Assembly (NCBI GenBank): GCA_006538405.1
Contig: BJKQ01000001.1
Span: 3,782,001-3,846,000 of the forward strand
DNA length: 64,000 bases
Reading direction: 5' to 3'
Origin: Hansfordia pulvinata
Lineage: Eukaryota; Ascomycota; Sordariomycetes; Xylariales
Made by a program: the position numbers and the translations under genes. The notes under the pieces are model-generated. The model was given only the letters and a program-made list of their open reading frames with translations. It was not told where the DNA came from and ran no database searches. Shown here one piece after another: positions 11,000-23,384 of the stretch (position 1 is its first letter; every line of letters begins with the position of its first letter).

Positions 11000-11787
11000 C
11001 GATTTGTTAGAGGTGTGGTGGTGGTGGTGGCCCATTTTGAGAACACTAGCAATGTGCGATAACATCTCTTCTGATGTTACGTCTCCTGATAATAGCCAGC
11101 CAGTGGGCGAGTCAGTTGAGTCAGTGGCGGACAGCATGTCGATTTGGATAGTCAGGTAGGTGTACAAGGTAAGTAAAGATATGTAAGCCACGAACCAAGC
11201 ACGCACTGTGGCCAGCAGCAGCAATAGTAGCGATGTAGATTCGTAGCAACGCCGCCCAAGTCCCCTTGCCCCCTTCTTAGCAGTTGCCGAGCAGACAGGA
11301 CAGACTCCCCTTCTGCCTCTTCCACAGCACAAGCAAGTAAAGCAGACAGGTGGCCGAGTTGGTATTTGAGGGTCAGTTAATTGCGCAAGGTAGCTGAGAA
11401 GCGATGAGCGACTTTTACATCCGGCAATAACACAAAACCGATCGAAATTCTTTGTCGAGTTCCGAGTCCCGACCTGGGACTACAAACCCGCATCATGATA
11501 TAACTGAAATGGCTCTGGTGTACATCTGCGGCTGGTTGAGTCTCGAAATTCACAGCTAGCATTCAGAGAGGGTCTTTGAAAAGGGCGACAGATGGGTGTA
11601 CGGATGCGTTTCGCGTCGAGTGGATCCATCGTCAATGAAACATCAATTGAAGAGAGAGATAAACGCTTATGTAAGAGAAGAAAGATAAAGAAAAGAAAAG
11701 AAATAGAAACGAAGAGAAAAGAAGGCCCCAACGGCTGCCAAGACCGCGCTCCCTTTGACCCGGGAAGCCCTCAGGTTTCCCCCCTCT

Positions 11788-11819
11788 TGATATATATACA
11801 CATATACACACACACACAC
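11788..11819. repeat. TA/CA dinucleotide repeat
   Basis: A short TATATA run merges into a CA repeat just beyond the 3' end of the small secreted cysteine-rich gene. It probably lies in that gene's 3' flank or UTR. Confidence 0.8.
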
Positions 11820-11845
11820 GCGAGTACACGGAAGGCGGAACCCGT

Positions 11846-12437
11846 CTATTGCGGGGTAGGCCGGACGTTGTGGGTGGTCGTCGCGTGGTGAGCGGTGGTG
11901 GTCTGGATGGGCCCGCCGGGGTTCGCGGTGGTGTTGGGGACCGCGGTGGCCTCGCTGCGGCAGGTGGCGCAGCCGCCGCAGCCGACGCGCTGGACCTCGA
12001 CCTTGCACTGTTGAGTTTCAGGGGCAAGACGCGTTAGCAAATTTGTGCATCTTTCATGTGCAGAGAGAGAGAGACAGAGATTGAGGGGGGGGGGGGGGGG
12101 GGGGGGGGTGTCCAACTTACACCAGCGACCGTGTTGGTGGCCATGGCGGGCTCGGTGGCGGTGGGCTCGCCCTGGGCGCAGACGGCCGTGGGCTCGAGGC
12201 AGGTAAACCTCAGGCAGTTGACCTTGGGCGCGATGGTGGTCGTCGTCAGGGACGTGCAGACGTAGTCGGCGTCACCCAGGACGCTGTGTGAAGGGAAGGA
12301 TAGGTGTCAGTAAGTGAGGTATCTGGTGAGAGCTGAGAGAAAGCCAGCGGGAGAGATCAAGGCAAGCTGAGAGAGAGAGAGACGTACGTCTGGCCGAGAG
12401 CGGCAAGAACGAGAGCGGCGGAGGCGGAGAACTTCAT
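11846..12437 (-). CDS. Small secreted cysteine-rich protein (three exons)
   Basis: Exons are 12437-12388, 12283-12121 and 12007-11846, separated by introns with GTACGT/ACACAG and GTAAGT/CAACAG borders. Frames join without error to give 124 residues. The N-terminus MKFSASAALVLAALGQT is a classic signal peptide start with likely cleavage near residue 20. The mature chain has eight cysteines: YVC, NC, FTC, AVC, GCK, then a tight GCGGCATC cluster. The tail is rich in Thr, Pro and His with possible O-glycosylation. Eight even cysteines and small size suggest a disulfide-bonded apoplastic or wall-associated protein and a candidate effector. The spacing does not look like a CFEM domain or a hydrophobin to me. 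The second intron carries a 24-base C run on the coding strand. The ATG sits in a strong CCACCATGA context. No family is recognised. Confidence 0.78.
12085..12108 (+). repeat. Poly-G tract (24 G) inside an intron
   Basis: The longest G run of the window, 24 bases. It lies a few bases downstream of the second donor site of the secreted cysteine-rich gene, so on the coding strand it is a C24 tract. Confidence 0.9.
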
Positions 12438-15400
12438 GGTGGCGGTGGTGGTGGTAGTCTTTTTGGGTTGTTGTGATGGTCTTTGTGAAGTTTATATTGT
12501 ATGCTTAAAAGACACAGCGACGGACAACGACGCGGATGTTGATCGGCAACTCGAGACGACCTGAACGGGTATCACGGGGGACGGACAGGACTTTATAGCA
12601 TGTCCCGGAGATGGGAGATTCGCATTCGGATCGATCAAGGCAAGGCCCTTTCTCTCCCACACTACCACAGCACGAAGGAGCCGCTCTTCGTTACCTCTCA
12701 CACCCACTCTCGCAACTCTCAGTACGTCAGCCGGGGCTGTCGAAAGCTACCAACTGAACGGGCTACTTTAGTTTGCACGACTCCGTGGTTGCTTTGCTGG
12801 ATGGTGCCGATCGCTACCCCGCTTGGACATTGCTGATGCCAAATTTGGATCCTTGGAAAAGAGAGCCCTCCTTTCTCCGAGTCCCGCCCCCACATTCTGT
12901 GGCTAACGTGCCAGTCACCCTGCGAGTACTCCGTAGAGCTTCTTATTAGCTGGGCTTCGGGCGCCGACCCTGCCATGCAGGAACACGTCCCCGTCCGCGT
13001 GGTCGTGTCGAGCTAGCGGGACGACCGGCATTGTCCCCCTTCTTCGCGCGCCCCAGACGAGTACTCCCGTGACTCCGTACTCGTAGGCTGTAATAAAGCT
13101 GTCTCTCTCCAGCAGGGGATGCCCCGGTGGTCCCCGAAGGCAGGATGACACGTGCAGGGATCTTGGTCTCAGCCCCCCGTGTGCTTCTGTTGTCGTTGTG
13201 TCAGTGAGGGTGGACTGGCAGCGTGACAGCTTACTCGTGGTCGTGCTACCACAGTGTCTCTCTCCTTTCTCCCTCTCCTTCCTTGTCATCAGCGTGGCTG
13301 GCTGGCTGGCTGGCTGGCTGACAAAGTCGACAAGCAGCGCCGAACAGGAATGCGCACCATCGTCATCACCATCACGGCTGGTCGGCAAGGAACAGACAAC
13401 ACAAGCCGCAACGCAGTCGACCGGGTCTCGGCCTGCTGATCGGCGCCCGAGCGCCCGGCCGGCTTTCATGAAATCCCAAGCTCGTAACGGCAGAAGGTTC
13501 TTAGCCTGGCATTAGCCGCGCCTCCGGTCGAGCCAAAAGCCAAAGTCTGTCGCACGGAGTTCATGCTGCCCGAGAGAGGGAGACAGCGAGAGAGGATTGT
13601 TCTGCCCTGCGCCTTGTGGTGTGCGTGCCACCGCAGTCCGTCTCCGTCATCATGTTTGTCTGGTCCATTAACCAGGCACGGATTAGGTCACAAAGCCAGT
13701 CGTCGTTGATCAGCGGGTGGGCGGGCCCGAGTCGAGCCTCTCAGGATCCCCGAGTGAGTCGCCGCCATGAACAAGCATGGTAGCATGGTACCTAAGGTAC
13801 GAAAAGAAGAAGGATGGGCGATCGCGGCGGGCTGGGCCGAAAGAGAAAGGGGAAACCCCAAACTTCCACTTTCTCTTCTTGCGTCTTTTCGTCTCCGAGG
13901 AAAAGGCAGCCGACGGGCGACGGTGCGGGCAGGCGACTTCCGAAGGAACAGGCACACAGGCATCCCCAGGCACGCCGGCCGCTGCAGGATTCGACTGCTG
14001 TTTCTGCGGAGAAAGAGATGGAGTGATGAGAGAGAGCGAGAGAGAGAGCTGACTACTCGTAGGTACCTGACTTAGGTACTAGCAATCTCCAAAGCTGATC
14101 TTTACCCTGAATGAGAGCAAGCACAGCCCCGTCCCGCACCTGCCTGTCCTTTCCGCCACTTCCAATGTTATGCTGCGGAGTACTCGTAGTCGTGCGCAGA
14201 TAGCAGGCACGCATTCTCGCCCTCTCCTTCCCATTCTCTCCAGGCTGCAAGTTAGATACCGGTACGACGGGAGTGTCTGGGTATCTAAGTACTTTCGAAG
14301 CTGTCCTTGATCCGCTCAGATGCTGAGCTAGCCGGCTTTTAGTACGAGTACCTACACAGGTATTTCGGTATACATTACCCGCAGGTACTCGTAGACTGAG
14401 CGAAAACAAGCTTTCGCCTTGACCCTCTTTCAGCTCGCCGACTCGTAATCACAGCTTAGGTATTACGGGCGGATCGGAAAAGAAGGCGGCGGGCTGGAAA
14501 ATGTCGTGACCATCCTAAGAGCTACGAGAGACGTACCTAATATGCAGTTCCCTGATGAATACTCGCAGACCCTTCCAGCCCTTCCTTCCGCCGCCAACAT
14601 GTCCAGTAGGTAGAAGGGGAGATAGAGGAGCACACACACGCGCCAATCCGGCCGCGGATTCCGATCGATAGGCAGGAAGCCAGCCCCATATCGGGGCCAT
14701 GTTGCGAATCCTTTCAGTCGGCCCCTCTCTGCTACTGTTGCTGCTGCTGTTGCTGCAGCTGCTGCTGCATCCTTGCTGTCCGGCTGACGCCTGGCAACTC
14801 GGGCTTTGATTGAACCCCAGAACTACGAGTATGAGTATCTGCCTTGTTTAAGTACCTAATCTACCTTACCTACGGATGACACCGAGAGCCTGGACGGCCA
14901 TCCCTGTCTTTTTCTGCCCTGCACAACGCTGACCGAACCCTGGCCCAGCCCGTTTCCCCTTGATGAATTCAGGAAGCAGGCTCGGCAGACACACCGCGGT
15001 CCCCGGTAGCAGCATCGTCTCTTTCTTTCTGTCTTTCTTTCTTTTTTATTAATAGCCATCGTCCCATCTTCAATTCCCCTCCTTCCCGCTGAGTGAAACG
15101 AACCCATCCATGCTCTCTTTGAATGGAGAGCGCTCCCTGGAGACCCTTTTCGTGACCAGATTATGATGAGCCCGAAGATCAAGAAGAATTTCTTTCCACA
15201 ACCCTTGCACAGGCAATCGAACATCCCGGCAATCGTAAGATATCGTATCCGCAAATACTGGGGAGGGGAGAGCACGAGAGAGAGGGCCAGCTCAGCCGCA
15301 GCAAGGTTGCGAGTTATACCGCTGGCTGATCTCCCATCTCATCTCTCCTCCCAGTGCCCCCGGGCATGCAACCGCTGGCTGCGGGCGAGCTCCTCACTCA

Positions 15401-16255
15401 TGGATCAGTTCACCGGGAAACACCAAGTTCTTAGGGCGGAAGGAAAGGGGGGCCACCGCTCAGCCCCCTGTGCGACTCGAATCTCTTCTTTCCTCCCGAC
15501 TTCACTCAAGACCATCGTGTGGACCAACCGATCGACCCCACGCTCGCATTTGGGCTGCGCAGTCACACCGTCTTGGTTTCTTCAGTCTGCGGCCCCTCAG
15601 GTCGTGTGGGTTGTCTCGCCGGAACCGGGGCTACGCTGCGGCCCCTCTCGGATCCTCTCTCTATGCCTGGCTACGTGAAAGAATGAACAGATCACGTGTG
15701 TGCACATCTATGGTTTGGGTATATGTCCCAGCCCCATCCTCAGGGGAGAATTCCGCCGCACGCAAGGTACAGTAATGGCAAAACGCCACATAGGCACCCA
15801 ACCCCATTGAATACAAGACCGCGGAGCGTCATCCGGGTAGTTTCTGCATTGCTCTATACTCTATACTTCCTATAAGCACTATCAGACTGCATGATACATA
15901 CCAGGTACGTAGACAAGCAGCTCTCTTTCCCCCTTCAACATGAATACATGTTATAAAGACTCCCATCACGCGCCCGACCCAGTGGCTTGTGCCGACGAAG
16001 AGTGCTGGTAAAGGCCGGCACCTGTCGCTCGGACCATTGCCACAATCCAGCCAGTCCAGTTACCAGCCCACCGGGTGGAAAGGAAAAGGGCCCAGGCTTT
16101 TGCTTGCCCCTGCCGAGCCAGAACCGCCCATGGCGTCTACAGCCTTCCAGGCGCCCGGTTATCTGCTCAGTACGCAGACGAAGATCATGAACGTGAGGCC
16201 CCCATCTCGAGGGTTTTCCCCTTCTTTCATCCAATGGGGCGCTGCCAGCCTTTTG
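12438..16255. other. Intergenic region without a supportable gene
   Basis: About 3.8 kb with no domain-bearing frame. It holds a GGCT array (13296-13320), a GA-rich repeat (about 14028-14049), CTG/CAG-rich DNA (about 14730-14770) and many TACGAGT/ACTCGTA motifs (for example near 13075, 14052, 14176, 14343, 14386 and 14824), often beside GGTACCT words. No tRNA-like B box was noticed. Confidence 0.5.
13296..13320. repeat. (GGCT)n tetranucleotide array
   Basis: Six consecutive GGCT units in non-coding DNA. Confidence 0.88.
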
Positions 16256-16964
16256 TTAGGCCCCTTGCCCCTTCTTCGACCGTAGGAGACCCCTGAACCA
16301 GGCCTGGATCTTCTTCCACCCCTTCCCGTGCTCCTTCTTCGCCTCCTGCCTCATCTCGATGCCGAGGCTATCAGCCTGCGCCTGGGTGATGAACCCAAGC
16401 TTCAAGGTCATGTCGTTGATCCTCTGGAAGCTCTCCATCCCGACCATGGGGGGGTCGTGCTTCGGGTCCAGGATCGAAGACGGCAGCCCGAAGTTTCTCT
16501 CGTGCTGCCCGACCTCTTCATCGTCGGAATCAGAATCGAAAAAGAGACGGTCGATATAGTCAGCGGTCTGGGTCGCAACAAAGAAGAGCGTCTCGAGGTA
16601 CGCCTCCGTCGCGGCGGCGCCGCACTTCTGGAGCGCCTCGTAGCGGCATTTGTTGAAGGCCTCTACGTCGTCGAAGGCTGGATTGTTCGGTGCCTCCGTA
16701 TCAAGGGAGAATGGATCATTGTTGATCCTATCCGAGATTGCCGAGCCTGGGTCGGCTTCCAAGTAGTCGCTGCAACGTGGCGATAGTTTTTTTTTTTCTG
16801 ATGCACTTCACCTTCCTGGTCCCCGACAGTCCCTTCAGCTCCTTGGTCGAGACCTCCTCTAGCTGGTAGACGTTGGTCGTCCCCTTGTAACCCTTCGGTT
16901 CATCAATGGCACTGGCGACGGACGCTGCCGCGAGGACCGCCACAACTTGGGCATACCACCTCAT
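16256..16964 (-). CDS. Small secreted protein, frame joined by an intron or broken at an A run
   Basis: The ATG at 16964 opens with MRWYAQVVAVLAAASVASAI, a convincing signal peptide. The frame runs on through a lysine-rich segment to an 11-base A run (T run on the plus strand, 16787-16797). Beyond it, the frame that stays open to the TAA at 16256 is shifted by one. With ten rather than eleven A the two halves fuse into about 235 residues. Alternatively a short intron ending at TTGCAG (with a weak GTCGGG donor) could join them in frame. The C-terminal half is acidic with a helical region (FNKCRYEALQKCGAA), a SDSDDEE patch and a basic end. Four cysteines are visible if joined through the A run. 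I recognise no family. It may be a secreted effector-like protein, or a pseudogene if the extra A is real. Confidence 0.58.
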
Positions 16965-18683
16965 GCTGGGGCACGAATTCGGAATGTGGTAATGCTCGGT
17001 AGTAGGTGACGTGGGTGGCTCAAACACACGTTGCTGCGCGGCTGCGATGGCTTATGGCCGAGGTGATTCTAAAGAGACAGGAAAAGGCGAGAAGAGAGAT
17101 GCTTGTGTCACGCACAAGGTCCCCAAGAAGTCAGAGCGAATCTGCTGCTCTTTATCTCGAGCGCTCACAGCGCCCGCGACAGAGGTTCTCGTACGGTCGG
17201 CAAGCCACCTCGTCTGTGGCAATGGGATGCGATACTCCGGAGGAGTTTGCGTCGGGCTTCCCGAGGGGCGTAATGTTGGTCGACTGGTTTGCTGCTACTT
17301 TCAGATCGAGACGACGGACCGACGCCATTTCTCTCTCTCTCTCTCTCTCCTCTCTCCCCCCCTGGCAATGCTCAGGTCTTGGTCAGCGGCAACAAGAAAC
17401 ACAATCTCCGGTGGCGCACCAGCAAGACTATCAATCAACCCGAGTACGCTGCGCCGAGAAGCCGAAGCACGCCTCCTCTCGCATCGCCCGATGCAGGCAT
17501 CAATGTCGGAACTCGCTTACAGCAGTCTGCGCTCCGGCGGGTTCTCGCACATGCCCGCGCAAGGGAGAACCACGTATTGTCTAATTAGGTTGACAGATGA
17601 CCGAGGACGACGAGCGTGGCGAGGCCACGATGACCCACAAAGTTTTTTTTCTCTGAGGTCCCCCATGCGAAGCATATCATCATTCATCGCCGGGACCTGA
17701 GGCGGCCCGCAGCTCCGTCGAAATCCCCACAGGCAACTTGCCAGCGGCGCACGCCCTTTTTCGAGGGGCCTTCTAGTTACTCACCTCGTAGGCAGCAGGC
17801 AAGCGCAAGCCATACCGAACCCCAAAGCTCGCTCTGATAGCTGGTGCCCACACGTGAGACTGGGCAGGCGGCCAACGAGATGAACATCGAGTTCCGTAAG
17901 GCAGACCTTTGGTCGCCAATCACCCACAAAGAATTCCTCCCTGGGACGCCCTCGGTGCTAGCTCCACGTGCGCCAGCAGCGCCCTGATATTGCGACAACA
18001 ATCAAGGCGATTCATCAACTCCTACCCTGCTGCGGCTTTTCATTTTTTAAAAGAACAAAAACAAGGCTGAGGAGCAGGACCAGCGTCTGGGTTGGCAAAC
18101 CATCAAAACATACAACACCGGGGATTCGCTGGTCGTCACCGACCCAACTACTAATCCGGCCCTATCTGGCTTGTCTATGGGAGAGCGGACGGGATCCCGA
18201 ATTTTCCAGATGGTATGGTCGTATGTGCCTGTTCAATTGCTTAGTATTATCTATACCCTTGATAGTATTTGTGGCCCTCCCCACAAGAGGGCGGCCCATG
18301 GTCCATGTCCATATGCTCAGAAACCCCCACGCGACCCGGCTGCAGCGAGGGCGGCACGGGCGGCCGCGGCCACGGCGGCACGACGGTCCACCAGCCGACG
18401 CCAAACTCTCGTATCTGATCCGATCTGATCCGCTGATTAGGTCGATCGACGTGGGGCATAGAGCGAAGCCCCGCTCGCTGCGTCGGCTCCGGTTTCCGGG
18501 GCTTCAAGGCATGCCACCTTGGAGGGGCAAGGGTACTGTCCGTCTGGAGGCGGTTCTGCTTCGATCAGTCAGTTCGCATGTACAGCAACCTGCCCTCGTG
18601 CAAGCGAAGAAGCACCCGAATAACACTATGTCTCAATCATCCCTATCAGTGACGGCCACCCAGACGAAGATAAAAAACCCGAG
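16965..18683. other. Intergenic region between divergent genes
   Basis: This stretch separates the leftward secreted-protein gene from the rightward oxoprolinase gene, so it should hold both promoters. It contains a CT repeat (about 17331-17349) and no recognised coding segment. The overlapping plus-strand frames at 17006-17700 are unconvincing. Confidence 0.45.
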
Positions 18684-21600
18684 ATGGCGTCATCTTCTCC
18701 TCGCAGGCTGCTGCGCGTCGGCGTGGATGTCGGCGGGACCAACACGGATGGCGTGGTGCTCGACCCGTCGCCGCAGATGGCCTGCTCGAAGAAGCAGTCG
18801 GGAGAGGGACCGAATGGCATCCTGGCGTGGCACAAGGCGCCGACAACCATGGACCCGGGCGAGGGACTCGGCGACGCGCTGCGAACTCTCCTCGCGCAGG
18901 GCCAGACGGGCGGGAGCTTCGAGGCTTCCGACGTGGCCAGCGTCACCATTGGCACGACCCACTTTGTCAACGCCGTGGTCCAGCGCGACGCCTCCCGCCT
19001 GTCCCGCGTCGCCGTCCTCCGCCTCTGCGGTCCCTTCTCCAAGCACACCCCGCCGTGCGTTGACTGGCCAGCAGACTTGCGCCAGCTCGTCCTGGGCTAC
19101 CACGCGCTGGTTAAGGGCGGGCTGGAGGTCGATGGCCACTTGATATCCGACATCGACGAGGCCGAAATCGCGGCCTGCTGCGCCGAGATCCGCAAGAGGG
19201 GGATCCGCAGTGTCGTTGTCGTCGGCGTCTTCAGTCCGATCGACACGGCGAGTCCCGGGGAAAGCCAGGAGGAGCGCGCGGCGGCCGTTGTCCGACGGGA
19301 AGTTCCGGGATGCGACGTGACAATGTCACGCGACGTCAGTAACCTGGGTTTCCTGGAGCGGGAAAACAGCGCGATCTTGAACGCCTCGGCGCGGCATTTC
19401 GCGCGGCGGGCCGTCCGGTCGTTTCGGCGCGCTGTTCGCGATAGTGGTCTGGGTCTGGAATGCCCCGTCTTCGTCACGCAGAACGACGGCACGGTTCTCC
19501 CGGCAGAGGTGGCAGCCCGCCTGCCCATCCGCACGTTCTCAAGCGGACCCACGAATAGTATGCGTGGAGCGGCGTTCCTCGCCAGGGGCGGTGATGGCGA
19601 CCCCAGCTCGATGCTGTCTAACAACGACGAGCCAACCCTGGTGGTCGATATTGGCGGCACAACAACGGACGTCGGAATTCTCTTAGCTAATGGGTTCCCC
19701 CGCCAGCAGTCGGCATATAGCGAGCTGGTCTCTGGAGTCCGCATGAATTTCCCTTGCCCGGATGTCAAGAGCATCGGTCTAGGAGGAGGTTCGATTGTGG
19801 AGAAGGGTCAAGAAGGCGTCTTGATAACGGTCGGCCCTGAGAGCGTGGGCTTTCGTCTCAGCACGGAGGCGGTGGTGTTTGGAGGCCAGACGCTGACCGC
19901 GACGGACGTGGCTGTAGCGGGCGATCCGACATTGCACCTGGGAGAGAGGGACCTTGCGGGGATCCACGTGAGCTCAAAAGACATCGCCAATTTTCGAGCC
20001 GTCGTCAAGCAGAAGCTGGAGAGGATGATCGACACGATGAAGACATCGCCGGAAGACCTGCCTGTGCTGCTGGTAGGCGGTGGTGCCGTCATCGCACCCG
20101 GCGAGCAGCTCGTGGGTGCCAGCAGAGTCATCAAACCGCGGCATGCGGGTATCGCCAACGCCATCGGTGCCGCCATCTCGCGAGTTAGCGGCGTCTGCGA
20201 CACGGTCCGGTCTACTGAGAGCAAATCCGTCCAGATCCTCACGAGTGAGATTTCGCAGCTGGCAATCGACAAGACTGTGGCGCTTGGTGCTGCGCCAGAG
20301 TCGGTCGAGGTTGTCGAGGTGGAAGCCATACCGTTGGCTGTGAGTTGCCGTTTTGTCTCTCATATCATGGACCCTTTCTTTGCGTCAATCCCTACTGATT
20401 CTTCCGTTTCACTGCGTTCATAGTACGTCGCCAACAAGACACGCTTCATCATCCGGGCGGCGGGTGACTTCGACCCTGTCCGCACAGACGGGTCGCCGAC
20501 GTCTGAGGAGAAAGAGCTCTCAGAAGAAGAAGAAGGCGACGAGAAGTATGAGACGCTTCGAGAATATGAGGAGAAAGGGGGCATCGCGCCTGTCGAGGTT
20601 GAAGAAGTCGACATTGATAAGTACGTTCCCCGCGTCGTCGACCGGGTCTGGTACGTGAACGAGACGGACCTCGGCTGGATCGCCACAGGATGCTACATCT
20701 TGGGCACAGGCGGTGGAGGCTCACCCTACGCGCCGTCGGTGCAGCTGCGCGAGATGCTTCGGCGGGGAGCCGTCGTCCGCGTCGTCGACCCTCAAGACCT
20801 CGCTGACGGCGCGTCGATTGGCTGCGGCGGACATGCGGGCTCGCCGACGGTGGCGGTCGAAAAGCTGGCGGGCGACGAGTTGCTCGACTCGCAGCGGGAG
20901 CTGTACAAGATGTGTCCCAGCGACAGGCAGGCGACACACGTGATCTCCATCGAGATAGGGGGCGCCAACGGCCTGGGCAGCTTGCTGTTGGGTTCGTCGC
21001 CCCAGATGGACCTTCCGACGGTGGACGGCGACTGGATGGGCCGGGCGTACCCGACGAAGTGGCAGACGACGCCTGTGGTGCACAACGAGCGGACTCCCAT
21101 CTGGGCTCCCATCGCCATGGCTGACGGGTCGGGGAACGTCATCGCGATGCCGCAGGCGACCTCTGACGCCCACGTGGACCGCATCCTGAGGGCCGCCCTG
21201 AGCCAGATGGGTTCGCAAGTCGCGTGCGCTGAGGGGCCCGTGACGGGCGCCGAGTGCAAGCGGTGGGTCGTCGCCAACACGGTGTCGCAGTCGTGGCGCA
21301 TCGGCAGGGCCGTGGCGAGGGCGCGCAAGGAGAACTGCCTCGACCGCGTCGCCGAGACCATCCTTGGCGAGTGCGGCGGGCCGTCGTCCGGGACGGTGCT
21401 GTGGAAGGGGAAGGTGGTGGGTGTGGAGCGCCGGCTCCGAGGCGGCTACATCCACGGCGAGCTCATCATCGATGGGGCGGACGTTGCTGACGACGAACGC
21501 AGGCGCAACGGCCGAGGCTCCGCGGCGGGCAAGGGGTCGGAGTTCAGCGGCCTCGTCAAGATACCTTTCAAGAACGAGAACATTGCCGCGGTGAGGATAT

Positions 21601-21899
21601 CCCGGTCCATCGTCGACGGCGAGGTCGAAGAGCAGGAGCACGAGACGCTGGCTTCGGTCCCGGATCTGATATCGGTGATTGACGCGCGGTCCGGAGAGGC
21701 CGTGGGGACTCCAGAGTACCGGTACGGCCTACTTGTGATAGTCCTGGGCATCGCGGCGAGTGACCACTGGACGTCGGAACGGGGGATCGAACTGGGGGGG
21801 CCGGCTTCGTTTGGCATGGAGCACATCAAGTACAAGCCGCTCGGCCAGTACGTCAAGCCGCGGAGTGTTGTTGACGAGTTTGACGGGGTGAGAGAATGA
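18684..21899 (+). CDS. Hydantoinase/oxoprolinase fused to a DUF917 domain
   Basis: Exon 1 is 18684-20339 and exon 2 is 20424-21899. The 84-nt phase-0 intron begins GTGAGT and ends TCATAG, and its removal skips an in-frame TAG. The product is 1043 residues. The N-terminal half is a HyuA/oxoprolinase-type ATPase: VGVDVGGTNTDGVVLD (about 12-27), TIGTTHFVNAVVQR, VVDIGGTTTDVGIL (about 321-335), IGLGGGSIV and LLVGGGAVIAPG, all phosphate-binding loops of the actin-like ATPase fold. An acidic linker (SEEEEGDEKYE) leads to a DUF917/S-methyl-thiohydantoin desulfurase-like half from about 630, with ATGCYILGTGGGGSPY. Family members open cyclic amides such as hydantoins or 5-oxoproline using ATP; the substrate here is unknown. 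Fungi commonly carry such fusions, often in accessory regions. The ATG has a GAGATGG context. The frame is intact. Confidence 0.88.
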
Positions 21900-22482
21900 G
21901 GGTCAGCCGGGCTTGTTGTCGTTGCTTGCAGTTGTACGAAAAGGTCCTTCATCACGACTTTGGTAAAAGGGCCAGGAAAAAGAAGTCTTGTGAGAGCGGA
22001 ATGAGGTGAAGGGTGAGTTTTGTCAGTCGGCTCGATTGACCGGGACAGCATTCTTACTGCCTACCTACCTGTACCTACCTAGGTTAGGTACTTCAGGTAC
22101 CTATGCAGCTGATTCCTAGGGGCCGCGCCTTCCTGTTTGTGATCTGAGAAGAAGCAAGAGGTAGTCACCTTCGGTCTGAAAGTCGCTCCTTCCATTTCAT
22201 GTAAATGTGGTTCAGGTACGTGAAGTAGGCACATGCAGCATATACAAGAGTGACTCTAGATGACCTCCATCCATCCAATCCAACCACCCGCAATGCCGAA
22301 GATAGAAATATGTACATGGAAGGCTTAGGAGATATATACAGGACGGCCCGGACTGCCTTTATGCTAATGAATGAGGCAGGCCCGCAGAAACCGTGTGCAA
22401 AGTGCAAAAAAGAAGGCATGAGGTCCAGTCAAGAGATCTACTCTTACACCACGCACTCCAGCACGAACAGACCGGAGCGGTC
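21900..22482. other. Short convergent intergenic spacer
   Basis: Between the stop codons of two convergent genes. It holds a dense run of TACCTACC/GGTACC words at 22059-22110, an arrangement repeated elsewhere in the window. No coding signal was seen. Confidence 0.5.
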
Positions 22483-23350
22483 TCACCTCTGCCGTCTCCG
22501 CCTCAGCCGACTCGCCGCCGTCGGCTCCGGGGCCGCGCTCGAGGCACTCGCGGCGTCGTCGTCGTCGTCGTCGTCAGAGGCGTACTGGACCTTCTCCTCG
22601 ACCGGGGAGCCCTCGGCGTCGTCGATGGACTCGCTCTCGCACGTCGTGTACGTCTCGCTGTAGTTGACCGTGTTGTAGTCCCCGGACGAGGGCCAGCTCC
22701 ACGTCATGCCGTCTTCGAAGGTCAGGACGGACTGGAAGGAGGGGGGTCAGCGGAATGTCTTCATCATGACGAGACCCAGGAAAAAAGGTCCATGATAGGG
22801 AGGGGGGCAGTGTTCCAACATACGTTGCCCGTCCAGGTAATGTCCTGAGGGTCGCCCTTGAAGGCCCAGGCGTAGCAGCGGATGGCGCTGTTGGGCTTGA
22901 CGGGGGCGTTGTTCTGCCAGGCAAAGGTCCTCTGGCTTCCGGGTTAGCCAGCAGGCACTCCAAGGGTCGGCTCGGTCAGTTCGCCGGCGGCTGGTGGAAC
23001 GCACCGAGTGTGTCTCTTCGGTCGTGCTGGCCGTCGTCTCGGTGTGCTCCCACTTCAGGTCCGTCTTGAAGGTGGCCGTGCCCTCCGCGATCAGGGGAAT
23101 GCCCATCTTCATTGTGTATTCGAAGCCCTGGATGGATCGGACACGGACACGTTAGAGCGGTTGTTGGGTCATGTTGTATCCACTGGCGGGAGAAGGTGGG
23201 CTACTCACGACAGACAGCCCAAAGGTGTCGGAGACGGTCTTGGTGATCGAGGTCGAGGTACTGACTTGCTTCTCGCCCTCACCCACACCGTGGTCTCACT
23301 GGGCAGGCGGTTCTGCATTTTTAACGCGTCAGCATGACCAAGATGCATTC

Positions 23351-23384
<34 letters not shown>

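Larger units (their letters stand above)
9179..11845. other. Intergenic region without a supportable gene
   Basis: Open frames here (for example 232 codons on the minus strand at 10634-11332) are low complexity, start in GC-rich DNA and show no domain. Contents include a CTG-rich array (10095-10128), an 18-base G run (10982-10999), a purine-rich AGAAA tract (about 11655-11730) and a TA/CA repeat (11788-11819). Confidence 0.5.

Noticed and set aside
10634..11332. 232-codon minus-strand frame with a His run and a Pro run
   Set aside because: Crosses simple repeats and the G18 tract; no domain or splice support.
11846..12437. CFEM or hydrophobin assignment for the eight-cysteine protein
   Set aside because: Cysteine spacing and the clustered GCGGCATC end do not fit either pattern.
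20721..21641. 306-codon minus-strand frame over the DUF917 half
   Set aside because: His/Arg/Ala-rich shadow; the plus strand carries the conserved glycine loops.
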